Origin: Moritella dasanensis ArB 0140 | Lineage (GTDB): Bacteria > Pseudomonadota > Gammaproteobacteria > Enterobacterales > Moritellaceae | Direction of reading: 5' to 3' | Assembly: GCF_000276805.1 (NCBI RefSeq) | Contig: NZ_AKXQ01000003.1 | Coordinates: 186,001 to 250,000 of the forward strand | DNA length: 64,000 nt | Shown here: positions 19,576-29,819 of the stretch, in pieces | Numbering within the stretch: the first letter of the stretch is position 1 | Layout: each line of letters begins with the position of its first letter | The notes under the pieces: model-generated | Seen by the model: the letters and a program-made list of their open reading frames with translations, nothing else | What the model was told of the DNA's origin: nothing | Databases searched by the model: none | Position numbers and translations under genes: made by a program

Positions 19576-19606
19576 TTGAACAAAATACATAATTAAGCGC
19601 TATAAT
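19576..19606 (+). promoter_or_regulatory. Candidate clpP promoter
   Basis: TTGAAC at 19576-19581 and a perfect TATAAT at 19601-19606. The 19-base spacer is longer than ideal. It lies in the tig-clpP spacer and directly before the hairpin at 19607. Confidence 0.45.
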
Positions 19607-19649
19607 GGCTCGAGTGGGGGTATTTCACTTGGGCCATTTTTATTTAGGG
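19607..19649 (+). terminator. Terminator or attenuator between tig and clpP
   Basis: GGCTCGAGTG (19607-19616) pairs with CACTTGGGCC over ten positions, two of them G-U, around a nine-base loop, then ATTTTTATTT follows. It can end tig transcription. Because it starts immediately after the candidate clpP -10, it would also lie near the 5' end of the clpP transcript. Confidence 0.6.
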
Positions 19650-19657
19650 ATGATAAT

Positions 19658-20281
19658 ATGTCAAAATTCTTTAATGATATCACAGAGTCTCCGTCAAGCG
19701 CGTTAGTGCCTATGGTTGTTGAACAAACAGCTAAAGGCGAGCGTTCTTATGACATCTATTCTCGACTCTTAAAAGACCGTGTAATCTTTTTGACTGGCCA
19801 GGTTGAAGACCACATGGCCAATCTAGTTGTTGCACAGCTACTTTTCTTAGAATCAGAAAACCCAGATAAAGATATTTTTCTTTATATCAATTCACCAGGC
19901 GGTTCTGTAAGTGCTGGTATGTCAATTTATGACACCATGCAGTTTATCAAACCAAATGTGTCTACAATTTGTATGGGTATGGCTGCGAGCATGGGTGCAT
20001 TCCTTCTTGCTGGTGGCGAAAAAGGTAAGCGTCACGCATTGCCTAACGCTAAGATCATGATTCACCAACCTTTAGGTGGTTATCAAGGTCAAGCATCTGA
20101 TATTGAAATTCACGCCAATGAGATTCTTAAAACTAAGCGTAAATTGAATGAAATATTAGCTGCGCATACAGGTCAAGAATATGATCGTCTTGCGGCAGAT
20201 ACAGACCGTGATAATTATATGACGGCAGCTGAAGCGATGGATTACGGTCTTATCGATACAGTAATAACAAAACGTGACTAA
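19658..20281 (+). CDS. clpP: ATP-dependent Clp protease proteolytic subunit
   Basis: 207 residues, the same length as the E. coli precursor. The catalytic Ser is in [14 protein letters not shown] (about residue 111) and the His in [13 protein letters not shown] (about 136); the Asp of the triad falls in the following helix region. ClpP forms a double heptameric barrel fed by ClpX (and ClpA). The spacing to clpX is 82 bases and includes a good promoter, so clpX can be made both with clpP and alone. Confidence 0.97.
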   Translation: MSKFFNDITESPSSALVPMVVEQTAKGERSYDIYSRLLKDRVIFLTGQVEDHMANLVVAQLLFLESENPDKDIFLYINSPGGSVSAGMSIYDTMQFIKPNVSTICMGMAASMGAFLLAGGEKGKRHALPNAKIMIHQPLGGYQGQASDIEIHANEILKTKRKLNEILAAHTGQEYDRLAADTDRDNYMTAAEAMDYGLIDTVITKRD

Positions 20282-20288
20282 GTAATTT

Positions 20289-20318
20289 TTGACAGGTCGA
20301 CTCTCTTTTAGCCATAAT
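20289..20318 (+). promoter_or_regulatory. Candidate sigma-70 promoter for clpX
   Basis: Consensus TTGACA at 20289-20294 and CATAAT at 20313-20318, separated by 18 bases, in the clpP-clpX spacer about 45 bases before the clpX ATG. Confidence 0.6.
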
Positions 20319-20363
20319 CAAGATTGGGCATAAGACTTTCTACCTGTAATGTGAGGTTATCGA

Positions 20364-21638
20364 ATGACAGAAACAAAAAGTGGGGATAACGGTAAATTAC
20401 TTTATTGTTCTTTTTGTGGCAAAAGCCAACATGAAGTACGTAAATTAATTGCCGGCCCATCTGTCTACATTTGTGATGAATGTGTTGATCTTTGTAACGA
20501 TATTATTCGTGAAGAGATTAAAGAAATTGCACCAAAACGTGAAGGTGATGAATTACCGACACCGCATCAGATTCGTAGCAAGTTAGACGATTACGTTATT
20601 GGTCAAGACCATGCGAAGAAAGTATTAGCAGTAGCGGTATACAATCACTATAAGCGTTTGCGCAATGGCGATACATCAAATGGTGTAGAACTAGGTAAGA
20701 GTAATATCTTGTTAATTGGTCCAACTGGTAGTGGTAAAACATTATTAGCTGAAACATTAGCGCGTATTCTTGATGTACCTTTTACTATGGCTGATGCAAC
20801 AACATTAACTGAAGCTGGTTATGTTGGTGAAGATGTTGAAAATATTATTCAGAAATTATTGCAGAAATGTGATTACGATGTAGAAAAAGCCCAACGCGGT
20901 ATTGTCTATATTGATGAAATTGATAAAATTTCACGTAAATCTGATAATCCATCGATTACTCGTGACGTATCGGGTGAAGGTGTTCAACAAGCATTATTAA
21001 AACTCATTGAAGGGACTGTTGCTTCAGTACCGCCACAAGGTGGTCGTAAGCATCCTCAACAAGAGTTTTTACAAGTAGATACATCTAAGATTCTATTTAT
21101 CTGTGGTGGTGCATTTGCTGGCTTAGAGAAAGTAATCGAAATGCGCAGTAACGTAGGCAGTGGTATTGGCTTTACGGCAGAAGTGAGAGGCGAAGCTGAC
21201 AAAGCAACGTTATCGCAAGTATTTGCTAAAGTTGAACCACAAGATTTAGTTAAATTCGGTCTTATCCCTGAATTTATCGGTCGTCTACCTGTGACCGCGA
21301 CATTAACAGAACTTGATGAAGAAGCATTAATTCAAATCCTAACTGAACCGAAAAATGCACTGACTAAACAGTATGCTGCACTATTCGATTTAGAAGGCGT
21401 TGAACTTGAGTTCCGTGAAGATGCATTAACTGCAATTGCTAAAAAAGCGATGTCTCGAAATACTGGTGCACGTGGTTTACGTTCAATTGTAGAAGCTGTT
21501 TTACTGGATACGATGTACGATCTTCCTTCAGTTGAAGATATTTGCAAAGTTGTTATTGATGAATCTGTTATTAAAGAAGAATCAGCACCAATTTTGATTT
21601 ATGAGAATACTGAAAATCAGGCTGTATCAGCAGACTAG
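20364..21638 (+). CDS. clpX: ATP-dependent unfoldase ClpX
   Basis: 424 residues, identical in length to E. coli ClpX. It has an N-terminal four-cysteine zinc-binding domain (CSFCGKSQ near residue 15, CDECVDLC near 38). The AAA+ module shows Walker [13 protein letters not shown], Walker [10 protein letters not shown] and pore loop GYVGEDV. The IGF-type loop that docks on ClpP appears as [11 protein letters not shown]. ClpX unfolds tagged substrates and feeds them to ClpP. It is followed by a strong terminator before lon. Confidence 0.97.
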   Translation: MTETKSGDNGKLLYCSFCGKSQHEVRKLIAGPSVYICDECVDLCNDIIREEIKEIAPKREGDELPTPHQIRSKLDDYVIGQDHAKKVLAVAVYNHYKRLRNGDTSNGVELGKSNILLIGPTGSGKTLLAETLARILDVPFTMADATTLTEAGYVGEDVENIIQKLLQKCDYDVEKAQRGIVYIDEIDKISRKSDNPSITRDVSGEGVQQALLKLIEGTVASVPPQGGRKHPQQEFLQVDTSKILFICGGAFAGLEKVIEMRSNVGSGIGFTAEVRGEADKATLSQVFAKVEPQDLVKFGLIPEFIGRLPVTATLTELDEEALIQILTEPKNALTKQYAALFDLEGVELEFREDALTAIAKKAMSRNTGARGLRSIVEAVLLDTMYDLPSVEDICKVVIDESVIKEESAPILIYENTENQAVSAD

Positions 21639-21664
21639 TGTTAGATTTTTAAACACTTACTGTT

Positions 21665-21691
21665 AAAAAGGGGCGCAATGCCCCTTTTTTT
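21665..21691 (+). terminator. Rho-independent terminator of clpX
   Basis: Stem AAAAAGGGGC/GCCCCTTTTT with loop GCAAT and a seven-T tail; a textbook structure 26 bases after the clpX stop. Confidence 0.92.
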
Positions 21692-21722
21692 ATATTTTTT
21701 TTCATAATTTAAGCTCCTAGCA

Positions 21723-21749
21723 TTGATTGTTGAGTAATAACCCCTATAT
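21723..21749 (+). promoter_or_regulatory. Candidate heat-shock (sigma-32) promoter of lon
   Basis: CCCCTATAT at 21741-21749 resembles the sigma-32 -10 element (CCCCATNT), with TTGATT twelve bases upstream as a partial -35. lon is sigma-32 controlled in E. coli, and this element lies about 45 bases before the lon ATG. Confidence 0.45.
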
Positions 21750-21792
21750 ATTCAATATTAGCCCTTAGTCCAGTTTTATAAGTGAGGACAAG

Positions 21793-24144
21793 ATGAGTTT
21801 TGAGCGTACTGAACGCGTAGATATACCTGTATTACCATTGCGTGATGTTGTGGTTTATCCCCACATGGTAATTCCTTTGTTTATTGGCCGAGAAAAGTCA
21901 ATTCGTTGTCTTGAAGCCGCAATGGATACAGATAAGCAAATATTTTTAGTTGCACAAAAAGATGCAGCTCAAGATGATCCCCAAGTTGATGATCTGAATA
22001 GCGTCGGTACAGTCGCTAATATTTTACAGATGTTAAAATTGCCTGATGGCACGGTTAAAGTATTGGTCGAAGGCACACAACGAGCTAAATTAAATAGCTT
22101 GAGTGATGGCGATGATTACTTCCAGGCCGAGATTGAATACATTATTTCTGAGTCAGTATCTGACAAGGAAGAAGATGTACTTATTCGCACTGCAATCGGT
22201 CAGTTTGAAGGTTATATCAAACTAAACAAAAAGATCCCTGCTGAAGTACTTACATCAGTGATGGCGATCGACGAAGCTGCGCGTCTTGCAGATACAATGG
22301 CAGCACATATGCCGTTGAAATTAGAAGACAAGCAAGTGGTATTAGAACTGAGTAACGTTGCAGAACGTCTTGAGTTCCTAATGGCACAAATGGAATCTGA
22401 AATCGACCTATTACACGTGGAAAAGAAAATTCGTACACGTGTTAAAAAGCAGATGGAAAAAAGCCAGCGCGAATATTATTTGAATGAGCAAATGAAAGCG
22501 ATTCAAAAAGAGCTCGGTGAATCTGAAGATGGTGTTGATGAATTTGAACAATTAGCTGAGAAAATTGAGCAAGCACAAATGCCTGCTGAACCAAAAGCTA
22601 AAACCATTGCTGAGTTAAATAAATTAAAAATGATGTCGCCTATGTCTGCAGAAGCAACTGTAGTACGTAGTTATATCGATTGGATGGTTTCAGTTCCTTG
22701 GAAGAAACGTTCAAAAGTTAAAAAAGACATCGCTAAAGCGCTAGAAATACTTGATGCAGACCATTTTGGTTTGGATAAAGTAAAAGAACGCATTTTAGAA
22801 TATCTAGCAGTACAGAGCCGAGTGAATAAACTCAAAGGCCCTATTTTATGTCTTGTCGGTCCTCCTGGTGTTGGTAAAACATCGTTAGGCCAATCGATTG
22901 CGAGAGCAACGGGACGTAAGTATGTACGTATGGCCCTTGGTGGCGTACGTGATGAAGCGGAAATTCGTGGACATCGTCGTACTTATATCGGTTCTATGCC
23001 GGGTAAAATAGTCCAGAAAATGGCGAAAGTTGAAGTGCGTAATCCCCTGTTCTTATTAGATGAAATCGATAAGATGGCGTCGGATATGCGTGGTGATCCA
23101 GCATCGGCATTACTGGAAGTATTAGACCCAGAACAAAATACTTCGTTTAATGATCACTATTTAGAAGTTGATTACGATCTGTCAGACGTGATGTTTGTTG
23201 CGACATCGAACTCAATGAACATTCCTGGTCCACTGCTTGACCGTATGGAAGTGATTCGTTTATCGGGTTATACCGAAGATGAAAAACTAAATATTGCTAA
23301 ACAGCATCTGCTGGACAAGCAAATTGAGCGTAATGGTTTAAAAGCCAAAGAAATTAACATCGAAGATAGCGCAATAATGGGTATTATCCGTTATTACACG
23401 CGTGAAGCGGGTGTTCGTTCACTTGAACGTGAAATTTCTAAATTATGCCGTAAAGCGGTAAAACAGATTTTGCTGAATAAATCACTTAAATCAGTGACGA
23501 TCACTCAAGAAAACTTATCAGAATACCTAGGCGTACAAATCTTTGATTTTGGTAAGACTGAAAGTGAAAGTCGTGTTGGTCAGGTGACGGGTCTAGCATG
23601 GACTGAAGTAGGCGGTGAATTACTGACTATTGAAACCACCTCTGTTCCTGGTAAAGGCAAGCTTAACTACACCGGTTCATTAGGTGAAGTGATGCAAGAG
23701 TCTATTCAAGCGGCGATGACGGTTGTTCGTTCTCGTGCTGAAAAACTCCGCATCAATAAAGACTTCTACGAAAAACGTGATATTCACGTGCATGTACCTG
23801 AAGGCGCGACACCAAAAGATGGTCCAAGTGCAGGTATTGCTATGTGTACCGCGCTAGTATCGAGCTTAACGGGTAACCCTGTACGTGCAAACGTTGCAAT
23901 GACAGGTGAAATCACGTTAAGAGGTGAAGTATTACCTATCGGTGGCTTGAAAGAGAAGTTACTTGCTGCGCATCGTGGTGGTATTAAGCGTGTTTTGATT
24001 CCAAAAGAAAACGAACGTGATTTGGAAGAGATCCCAGCAAACGTGATTGGTGATCTTGAGATCCATCCGGTACGTTGGATTGAAGAAGTTCTGGTGCTGG
24101 CACTAGAAAATCATCCAGATGCTTTTGAAGTTGTAGCAACATAG
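21793..24144 (+). CDS. lon: ATP-dependent protease Lon (La)
   Basis: 783 residues (E. coli Lon is 784). It has an N-terminal substrate-binding domain starting [15 protein letters not shown], a coiled-coil middle region with [17 protein letters not shown], and an AAA+ domain with Walker [14 protein letters not shown] and Walker [10 protein letters not shown]. The C-terminal serine-lysine protease domain has the catalytic Ser in [10 protein letters not shown] and Lys in [14 protein letters not shown]. Lon degrades damaged and short-lived regulatory proteins. It has its own promoter region, with a sigma-32-like element, and a hairpin after its stop. Confidence 0.98.
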   Translation: MSFERTERVDIPVLPLRDVVVYPHMVIPLFIGREKSIRCLEAAMDTDKQIFLVAQKDAAQDDPQVDDLNSVGTVANILQMLKLPDGTVKVLVEGTQRAKLNSLSDGDDYFQAEIEYIISESVSDKEEDVLIRTAIGQFEGYIKLNKKIPAEVLTSVMAIDEAARLADTMAAHMPLKLEDKQVVLELSNVAERLEFLMAQMESEIDLLHVEKKIRTRVKKQMEKSQREYYLNEQMKAIQKELGESEDGVDEFEQLAEKIEQAQMPAEPKAKTIAELNKLKMMSPMSAEATVVRSYIDWMVSVPWKKRSKVKKDIAKALEILDADHFGLDKVKERILEYLAVQSRVNKLKGPILCLVGPPGVGKTSLGQSIARATGRKYVRMALGGVRDEAEIRGHRRTYIGSMPGKIVQKMAKVEVRNPLFLLDEIDKMASDMRGDPASALLEVLDPEQNTSFNDHYLEVDYDLSDVMFVATSNSMNIPGPLLDRMEVIRLSGYTEDEKLNIAKQHLLDKQIERNGLKAKEINIEDSAIMGIIRYYTREAGVRSLEREISKLCRKAVKQILLNKSLKSVTITQENLSEYLGVQIFDFGKTESESRVGQVTGLAWTEVGGELLTIETTSVPGKGKLNYTGSLGEVMQESIQAAMTVVRSRAEKLRINKDFYEKRDIHVHVPEGATPKDGPSAGIAMCTALVSSLTGNPVRANVAMTGEITLRGEVLPIGGLKEKLLAAHRGGIKRVLIPKENERDLEEIPANVIGDLEIHPVRWIEEVLVLALENHPDAFEVVAT

Positions 24145-24156
24145 TGTCATTGCTTG

Positions 24157-24200
24157 AGGTTAGAGTGTCGATTCAGACTTGAATAGTCACTCTAACCTTG
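24157..24200 (+). terminator. Terminator hairpin of lon
   Basis: Eleven-base perfect arms AGGTTAGAGTG/CACTCTAACCT with a twenty-base loop, just after the lon stop. It is followed at 24202-24219 by two copies of a nine-base unit (TATAAACGC, TATAAACGT). Confidence 0.65.
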
Positions 24201-24269
24201 TTATAAACGCTATAAACGTTAGTTCTATTTATGTTCCGTTAGAGAAATAACTAAGATTAGGGGAAGAAA

Positions 24270-24545
24270 GTGAATAAAGCTCAACTGATAGATAGTGTTG
24301 CCGCTAAAGCTGATATTTCTAAAGCTGCTGCTGGTCGTGCAATTGATGCAATGATCGAAGCGGTAACTGAAACACTAGAAAAAGAAGAATCTGTTACGCT
24401 AGTGGGTTTTGGTACTTTTAGCGTTCGAGATCGTGCGGCACGTACTGGCCGTAATCCACAAACAGGCGCCGAAATTCAAATAGCAGCATCTAAACTTCCC
24501 GCTTTTAAAGCTGGGAAATTATTAAAAGATGCATTAAAAGCATAA
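24270..24545 (+). CDS. hupB: DNA-binding protein HU-beta
   Basis: A 91-residue histone-like protein with the HU/IHF signature [20 protein letters not shown] around residues 46-65 and the beta-arm tip RNPQTG. HU bends and compacts DNA as a dimer; the position after lon and before ppiD is the same as for hupB in E. coli. It starts with GTG, like the E. coli gene, with GGGGAAG upstream. It is followed by a clear terminator. Confidence 0.96.
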   Translation: MNKAQLIDSVAAKADISKAAAGRAIDAMIEAVTETLEKEESVTLVGFGTFSVRDRAARTGRNPQTGAEIQIAASKLPAFKAGKLLKDALKA

Positions 24546-24572
24546 GCTATTCGTTTTGATTTTTGAGTAAAG

Positions 24573-24597
24573 ACGCACCATAAGGTGCGTTTTTATT
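24573..24597 (+). terminator. Rho-independent terminator of hupB
   Basis: Seven-base stem ACGCACC/GGTGCGT with loop ATAA, followed by TTTTATT. The open frame of ppiD extends back through it, which rules out the upstream start of that frame. Confidence 0.88.
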
Positions 24598-24632
24598 GTT
24601 ATTTACTGTATTGCAGTTTAGAGAATAGAATT

Positions 24633-26537
24633 ATGTTAGAGAAGTTTCGCGAAGGTTCACAAGGACCAGGTGCTAAAATTATTTTAGGCGCAGTGATTGT
24701 TACATTTGCCCTTGCTGGTGTAAGTAGCTATCTAGGTAGTGGTAGCGCTCAAAATGCTGCAACAGTGAATGGTGTCGATATTTCAACACAAGCACTCGAA
24801 AATCAAGTGAGAACCGATCGTTCTCGTTTAGAGTCTCAACAAGGTGAATCATTCGCCGCGCGTTGGGAACAACCAGCATTCCAAAATCAAGTACGTCAAC
24901 AGTCTCTTAATACGTTAGTTGCGCAAAATTTATTACAGCAAATGACAGATGACTTAGCATTACGCATTGGTGATGAAAAAATCCGTGGTTATATTTTTGC
25001 AATGCAAGAATTTCAAACTGATGGTGTTTTCAATGATGACCGTTATGTTAGTTTGTTACGTCAAAGCGGTATGACACCTGCGCAATTTGTTGAACGTCTA
25101 CGTACTGACTTTGCACAACAACAATTGACTGACGCATTAGTAAACTCTGAATTTAGTTTACCAAATGAAGTGCAGCAATTAGCCGCATTACAAAATCAAC
25201 AGCGTCAATTAAGCCAACTTATCGTGCCAGCAAATAAATTTGCCGCTGATATCGCGGTTACGGATGCTGAAGCAAGTGCCTATTACGACGCGAATAAAGC
25301 ATCGTTCCAGACGTCACAGCAAGCTTCTGTAGACTATATTTTAGTTGATATGAATAACATCAGTGCTGATGTTGAATTAGCCGCTGACGACGCTGAAAAT
25401 TACTACAATGAACATCAAGCATCTTATGCACAAGAAGATAAGCGTAAAGTGGCGCATATCCTTGTGGCATTCAATGATGATGAATCAGCAGCAGAACAAA
25501 AAGCACAAGACTTACTAACACAAATACAATCAGGCGCAGACTTTGCTGAGTTAGCGAAATCATCTTCAGATGATACCTTCAGCGGCGAGAATGGCGGTGA
25601 GTTGGATTGGTTAGAAAAAGATATTATGGACCCTGCTTTCGAAACTGCGGCATTTGCATTAGTGAATGATGGTGATGTAACAACTGAACTCGTTCGCAGT
25701 GATTTTGGTTTCCATATCATTAAATTACTTGCTGTTGAACCAGGTAAAATGAAAGCATTTGCTGACGTTAAAGCAACCATCGAAACACGCTTGAAAAATG
25801 AACAAGCTGTGTCTCGCTTTGATGAGTTAGCTGAGCAATTAGCTGAACAAGCATTTGAAGTGCCAGACTCATTGGATGTTGCTTCTGAAGAAACAGGCCT
25901 AGCGATTGTTTCAACTGAAATGTTTTCTGCTAACACGATCCCTGCACCGTTAAATGATCCGAAGGTAGCGGCGATATTATTTGACCAAGACTTTATCGCA
26001 GAAGCGATGAACTCTGAAATTATTAATATTACTGATACACAAAGCATTGTTGTTCGCATTAATGAATACAAGCCACAAACGACCAAAGCGTTAGCAGATG
26101 TTAATGACGAAATCGTGGCCCGCTTAACAGCCACAAAAGCAGAGCAAAAAGCATTAAGCTTTATGACCATTGTTTCAACTAAAATTAACGCAGGTGAAAG
26201 CGTTACAGCTGAACTAGCAAGTGTTGATGCAAGCTTTACAGCACCGGAATGGCTAAGTCGTTTTGATTATACAAAAGCAGATTTCAAAGTATTGAGTAAA
26301 TTATTCTCAATGCCTAAACCTGCAGCAGCACAAGTTAACGTAGCAACTGAAACATCACTTAGTGGCGATGTAACACTGCTTAAATTTACGTCTGTGCGTG
26401 ATGCTGAAACTAATGCTGAAGACGCGGCGCGTTTAGCTGATACTCTCAAGAATATGAATGCTCAAGCTGACTATGAAATGTTGATACAAACGCTGATTAA
26501 AGCAGCCGATGTATCTTACCCTGCAATTGCAGAGTAA
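24633..26537 (+). CDS. ppiD: Periplasmic folding chaperone PpiD
   Basis: 634 residues from the ATG of MLEKFREGSQGPGAK; an earlier in-frame start at 24585 lies inside the hupB terminator and is rejected. One N-terminal membrane helix (KIILGAVIVTFALAGVSSYL) anchors a periplasmic body made of a SurA-like N-terminal region, a parvulin-type rotamase domain (KVAHILVAFND to FGFHIIKLLAVEPG, about residues 270-370), and a long C-terminal region. In E. coli PpiD sits near the SecYEG exit and helps early folding of exported proteins; its parvulin domain is inactive there. Confidence 0.93.
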   Translation: MLEKFREGSQGPGAKIILGAVIVTFALAGVSSYLGSGSAQNAATVNGVDISTQALENQVRTDRSRLESQQGESFAARWEQPAFQNQVRQQSLNTLVAQNLLQQMTDDLALRIGDEKIRGYIFAMQEFQTDGVFNDDRYVSLLRQSGMTPAQFVERLRTDFAQQQLTDALVNSEFSLPNEVQQLAALQNQQRQLSQLIVPANKFAADIAVTDAEASAYYDANKASFQTSQQASVDYILVDMNNISADVELAADDAENYYNEHQASYAQEDKRKVAHILVAFNDDESAAEQKAQDLLTQIQSGADFAELAKSSSDDTFSGENGGELDWLEKDIMDPAFETAAFALVNDGDVTTELVRSDFGFHIIKLLAVEPGKMKAFADVKATIETRLKNEQAVSRFDELAEQLAEQAFEVPDSLDVASEETGLAIVSTEMFSANTIPAPLNDPKVAAILFDQDFIAEAMNSEIINITDTQSIVVRINEYKPQTTKALADVNDEIVARLTATKAEQKALSFMTIVSTKINAGESVTAELASVDASFTAPEWLSRFDYTKADFKVLSKLFSMPKPAAAQVNVATETSLSGDVTLLKFTSVRDAETNAEDAARLADTLKNMNAQADYEMLIQTLIKAADVSYPAIAE

Positions 26538-26601
26538 AGCCTAAAGTAATAACAGGACTAGCCAGACAGCAACATATGTCTGTGTGAAGTGAGTTGATTG
26601 G

Positions 26602-26638
26602 ATCTCGGTGTGATTTATATTGCATCGAGATTTTTTTG
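26602..26638 (+). terminator. Rho-independent terminator of ppiD
   Basis: Nine-pair stem ATCTCGGTG/CATCGAGAT (one G-U) with a twelve-base loop and a run of seven T. Confidence 0.8.
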
Positions 26639-26656
26639 TTATTAAAAGCGATAATT

Positions 26657-27031
26657 ATGATTAAGTATATTTTGACCTTTATTATCACTATGGTGATTTT
26701 GCTGGCTGGGTTGTGGTTTTATTTACCCAAAGACAACCCGCTTTTAGGCGAGTGGATATCGACAGATGATATTTACGGCAAGCCTGCCAGGTTAGTATTC
26801 ACTGAATTCGGTATGTTTAAAGATGGTAGCCATGTGCCTGCAGATTTTGATATATCACGTCAGAAGGTCACCGTAACTACAAACATAGCTACTACTGAAT
26901 ATTTATTGGTTAGCGAGAATATGATTAAGCAGCGAGTACCACGTCAAACATGGCGTTTCTTTTTACGTGCAGATGTATTTGAAGAGATGAGAGAAAGCGT
27001 AACCAAGCCAGGTATAAGCCGCTACGATTAA
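26657..27031 (+). CDS. Small membrane-anchored protein, DUF2850-like
   Basis: A 124-residue protein with one N-terminal membrane helix (about residues 4-24, ILTFIITMVILLAGLWFYL) and a small, probably periplasmic domain beginning LLGEWISTDDIYGKPARL. The layout and the LLGEW opening recall the DUF2850 family of Vibrio-type bacteria; this is a tentative match. The start at 26657 is chosen because upstream in-frame codons fall in the ppiD terminator. Function unknown. It is followed by a short tandem hexamer repeat and faces the end of sapF. Confidence 0.6.
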   Translation: MIKYILTFIITMVILLAGLWFYLPKDNPLLGEWISTDDIYGKPARLVFTEFGMFKDGSHVPADFDISRQKVTVTTNIATTEYLLVSENMIKQRVPRQTWRFFLRADVFEEMRESVTKPGISRYD

Positions 27032-27044
27032 TAATTATAATCAA

Positions 27045-27062
27045 CGATTACGATTACGATTA
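27045..27062. repeat. Three tandem CGATTA hexamers
   Basis: CGATTA is repeated three times without interruption in the spacer between the convergent ends of the small membrane protein gene and sapF. A related CGATTA covers the stop codon of the former (27025-27030). Confidence 0.85.
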
Positions 27063-27106
27063 AAAGTGATCACCAGAAATATGTCACACTATTAATCGCC
27101 TATCAA

Positions 27107-27931
27107 TTAGCCACGTTGTTTTTTCATATTATATTGATTCGACAATATCTGTCCGCATAAAGCTGCTGTAGGATGCGAGAATAGCTGCTCAGTACAACCC
27201 TGCTCAATACACTCCCCTTGATGCATAACTATCATTTTATCACTTATATGCTTCACTAAGCCCATATTATGGGTAACAACGATATAAGAGATGCCAATTG
27301 TTTTTTGTAGCTCTAACATCAAATTAATCATCTGTGAGCGTAATGAAATATCCAGAGTTGATAAGGTATCATCGGCAATAATGATTTTTGGATTCAGAAT
27401 AAGGGCTCTAGCCAACGCAATACGTTGTTTTTGACCACTGGATAACATCGGCGGGTAGAAGGTTGCATACTCAGGTAACAAGCCGACTAAACGTAATGTC
27501 TCCGCAATTTTTTCGGCACGCTTAGCAACCGACATATCGGTATTTAATTGCAATGGCGCATCTAATATTTGACCGACGCTGGTACGCGGGTTGAGCGATG
27601 TTTCAGGGTCTTGAAACACCATTCTTATCGAGCGGCAGCGTAAATCGGTATTACTGGCATCAAGCTTACAGCCATCAACATAGATATTACCGGTTGTTGG
27701 TGTTATCACCCCAGCAAGCAACCGCGCTAGGGTGGATTTCCCCGAGCCCGTTTCGCCAATAATAGCCAGTGTTTCTGCGCGATTTAAACTAAATGAAATA
27801 TCATTGACGGCAATGACTTCCTGACGCTTAAAAAAACCGGTTGGATTGATATAGGTCTTGCCCAATTTTTCCACCCGTAATAGCGGCTGTACACGCGTTG
27901 TGGTTGCGATGTCGATTATTTTTTCTGGCAT
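27107..27931 (-). CDS. sapF: ABC transporter ATP-binding protein SapF
   Basis: A 274-residue nucleotide-binding subunit of the oligopeptide/nickel ABC class. Walker A is [14 protein letters not shown] (about residue 59), the signature motif is [16 protein letters not shown], and Walker B is [10 protein letters not shown]. It pairs with SapD beneath the SapBC pore. The Sap system is tied to antimicrobial-peptide resistance and potassium uptake in enterics and Haemophilus; SapBCDF acts as a putrescine exporter in E. coli. Its ATG overlaps the end of sapD by 16 bases. It is the last gene of the operon. Confidence 0.9.
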   Translation of the reverse strand: MPEKIIDIATTTRVQPLLRVEKLGKTYINPTGFFKRQEVIAVNDISFSLNRAETLAIIGETGSGKSTLARLLAGVITPTTGNIYVDGCKLDASNTDLRCRSIRMVFQDPETSLNPRTSVGQILDAPLQLNTDMSVAKRAEKIAETLRLVGLLPEYATFYPPMLSSGQKQRIALARALILNPKIIIADDTLSTLDISLRSQMINLMLELQKTIGISYIVVTHNMGLVKHISDKMIVMHQGECIEQGCTEQLFSHPTAALCGQILSNQYNMKKQRG

Positions 27932-28929
27932 TTTTTACCTTTTAATTCATCGGCATTTAATGGAAAGTGACAACTAAACATATGGCCCTTAACCTTTTGC
28001 ATCGGCGGGGTGATCACACAGTTTTTTTGAGCGTTCGGACAGCGAGGTCCGAGTCGACAACCAATCGGTAAATGATGTAATAGTGGCACCTGTCCAGCCA
28101 AGGTATTCAAACGTGCTTTATGTGGCACTTGGCTAAAATCGGGATTGGCACGTAAAAGCGCATCGGTATAAGGGTGATGAGTATGGTTAAATACTTGATC
28201 ACGCGTGCCACTCTCAACCATTTGGCCGCAATACATCACCGTCATATTATCCGCTAATAAACTCACCGTTTCTAAATCGTGACTGATCAGCAGAATCGTG
28301 GTGTGGGATAACTTATTCAGCTTGTCTAATAACCGTAATATTTGATTCTGTGTTTTCGGTTCCATTGCTGTTGTTGGCTCATCAGCAATCAACAGACGAG
28401 GTTTTTTGGCGATAGCCATGGCGATCATTACTTTTTGACAAAGCCCTTCTGAGAGCTCAAAAGGATAGCTATTCATCACCCTTTTATGATCTTTTACACC
28501 GACTTTGTGCAGTAGGGCAATGGCTTGTTTTTTACGCCAGTTAAAACGTTGCCAAAAATGACCGGTAAACTGATCACACGGGATCGCTTCTGCAAGTTGA
28601 TCTCCGGCTTTTTCGGATGGATCCAAGTGTGCGGCGGCATCTTGAAAGATCATACCGATTTCTTTGCCCATGACTCGGCGGCGCTGCACAGGGGTTAAGT
28701 TCAGTAAATCAATATCACCAAGTCGCAAGCGGTCAGCTCGGACACGCCAGTTATCTTTAGTGATGCCCATAATAGCTTTTGCAACCAGACTTTTACCCGA
28801 ACCGGATTCACCAACCAGACCACGAACTTCACCATCACTCAGGGTAATGTTAAATTTATCAACCGCTTTTAACGTACCTTGCGGTGTGATAATTTCGATA
28901 GTGAGATTTCGAATATCAAGTAGAGCCAT
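27916..28929 (-). CDS. sapD: ABC transporter ATP-binding protein SapD
   Basis: 337 residues (E. coli SapD 330). Walker A is [16 protein letters not shown] (about residue 38), Walker B is [12 protein letters not shown], and the H-loop is LLISHD. The signature motif is altered to [16 protein letters not shown] rather than LSGGQ, as in SapD/DppD-type subunits. The C-terminal oligopeptide-type domain ends with the cysteine cluster [15 protein letters not shown], which in this class can hold an iron-sulfur cluster. Its ATG overlaps the sapC stop (TAATG). Confidence 0.92.
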   Translation of the reverse strand: MALLDIRNLTIEIITPQGTLKAVDKFNITLSDGEVRGLVGESGSGKSLVAKAIMGITKDNWRVRADRLRLGDIDLLNLTPVQRRRVMGKEIGMIFQDAAAHLDPSEKAGDQLAEAIPCDQFTGHFWQRFNWRKKQAIALLHKVGVKDHKRVMNSYPFELSEGLCQKVMIAMAIAKKPRLLIADEPTTAMEPKTQNQILRLLDKLNKLSHTTILLISHDLETVSLLADNMTVMYCGQMVESGTRDQVFNHTHHPYTDALLRANPDFSQVPHKARLNTLAGQVPLLHHLPIGCRLGPRCPNAQKNCVITPPMQKVKGHMFSCHFPLNADELKGKKCQKK

Positions 28930-29819
28930 TAGTCAATTCCCGCAATAATAGATTGTCTTAAACTTTCGCCGACGATATTAACGATGAAGATAGTCACTAA
29001 AATAGCTAATCCAGGTAGCACTACTGTCCAAGGTGCAATAAATACCAGGTCGGTTGCCCCTGATAACATCGTGCCCCATTCTGAAAGCGGACGCTGTGCG
29101 CCTAAGCCTAAAAATCCTAACGCACTTATATCAATTATAGCTGATGAGATCGCGCGAGTAAGTAAGTTCACTAGTGTTTCAATGATATTCGGGAATACAC
29201 CATAGCGAATAATACGGTAATTATTAGCACCGTCGAGTTTGAGCGCAATGATGTACTCTTTTTGCAGTTCTTGGTAAACCGATAGATACACACCACGAAT
29301 AAACTGGGGAATAGAAGCCAATAAAATAGCTAATAAACTGTGGTCTAAACCAGGCCCAAGCACTGAGATAAAGATTATCGCTAATAATAAAGATGGAATG
29401 GATAATGCTGTATCCATTATATGATGTAGGGTACTCGATAGTAGGCCATGGCTTATCGCGGCTGTAATACCAATCGTGGTACCGATAATCAAGGCGATAA
29501 AGCTAATGAGTAGGGCGTTACCAAAGGTTAATTGTAAACCATATAATAATCGCGAGAGTACATCTCTGCCCAGATCGTCAGTACCCAAAAAGTAATCGAC
29601 CGTGCCTTTATCATCCCATGAAGGTGGTTGTAATAGTAAGTGAGCTTGTCTTAAATCAGGCTCATGGGGGGCAATAAAGGGTGCAAATACGAGTAAGAAA
29701 AAGAGTAACCCCAGTGCCCACAATGCCGCCATGGCGATTTGCTGTGATGAATAATGCTTCCAGGTTTGCTCTGCGGGAGACAAAATATGTTCATCCGCAA
29801 AGACATTAAGATTGGGCAT
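28929..29819 (-). CDS. sapC: ABC transporter permease SapC
   Basis: 296 residues, the same length as E. coli SapC, with about six membrane helices and an N-terminal cytoplasmic extension typical of DppC/OppC permeases. The EAA-type loop contacting the ATPases is seen as [23 protein letters not shown]. The first periplasmic segment has [17 protein letters not shown], a hallmark of the family. AGGAAAG precedes the ATG, and the gene overlaps sapB by 14 bases. Confidence 0.93.
   Translation of the reverse strand: MPNLNVFADEHILSPAEQTWKHYSSQQIAMAALWALGLLFFLLVFAPFIAPHEPDLRQAHLLLQPPSWDDKGTVDYFLGTDDLGRDVLSRLLYGLQLTFGNALLISFIALIIGTTIGITAAISHGLLSSTLHHIMDTALSIPSLLLAIIFISVLGPGLDHSLLAILLASIPQFIRGVYLSVYQELQKEYIIALKLDGANNYRIIRYGVFPNIIETLVNLLTRAISSAIIDISALGFLGLGAQRPLSEWGTMLSGATDLVFIAPWTVVLPGLAILVTIFIVNIVGESLRQSIIAGID

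Noticed and set aside
24585-24632. Upstream start of ppiD giving 16 extra residues
   Set aside because: It falls within the hupB terminator stem, and the PpiD family starts with MLEKFREGSQG-like sequence at 24633.
25424-26170. Long open frame (248 codons) on the reverse strand across ppiD
   Set aside because: It is antisense to a well-supported gene, Ser/Ala-rich as expected from the reverse of biased codons, and has no ribosome-binding site or family resemblance.
26594-26656. Upstream start of the small membrane protein
   Set aside because: The extra codons lie in the ppiD terminator; the membrane helix begins right after the ATG at 26657.
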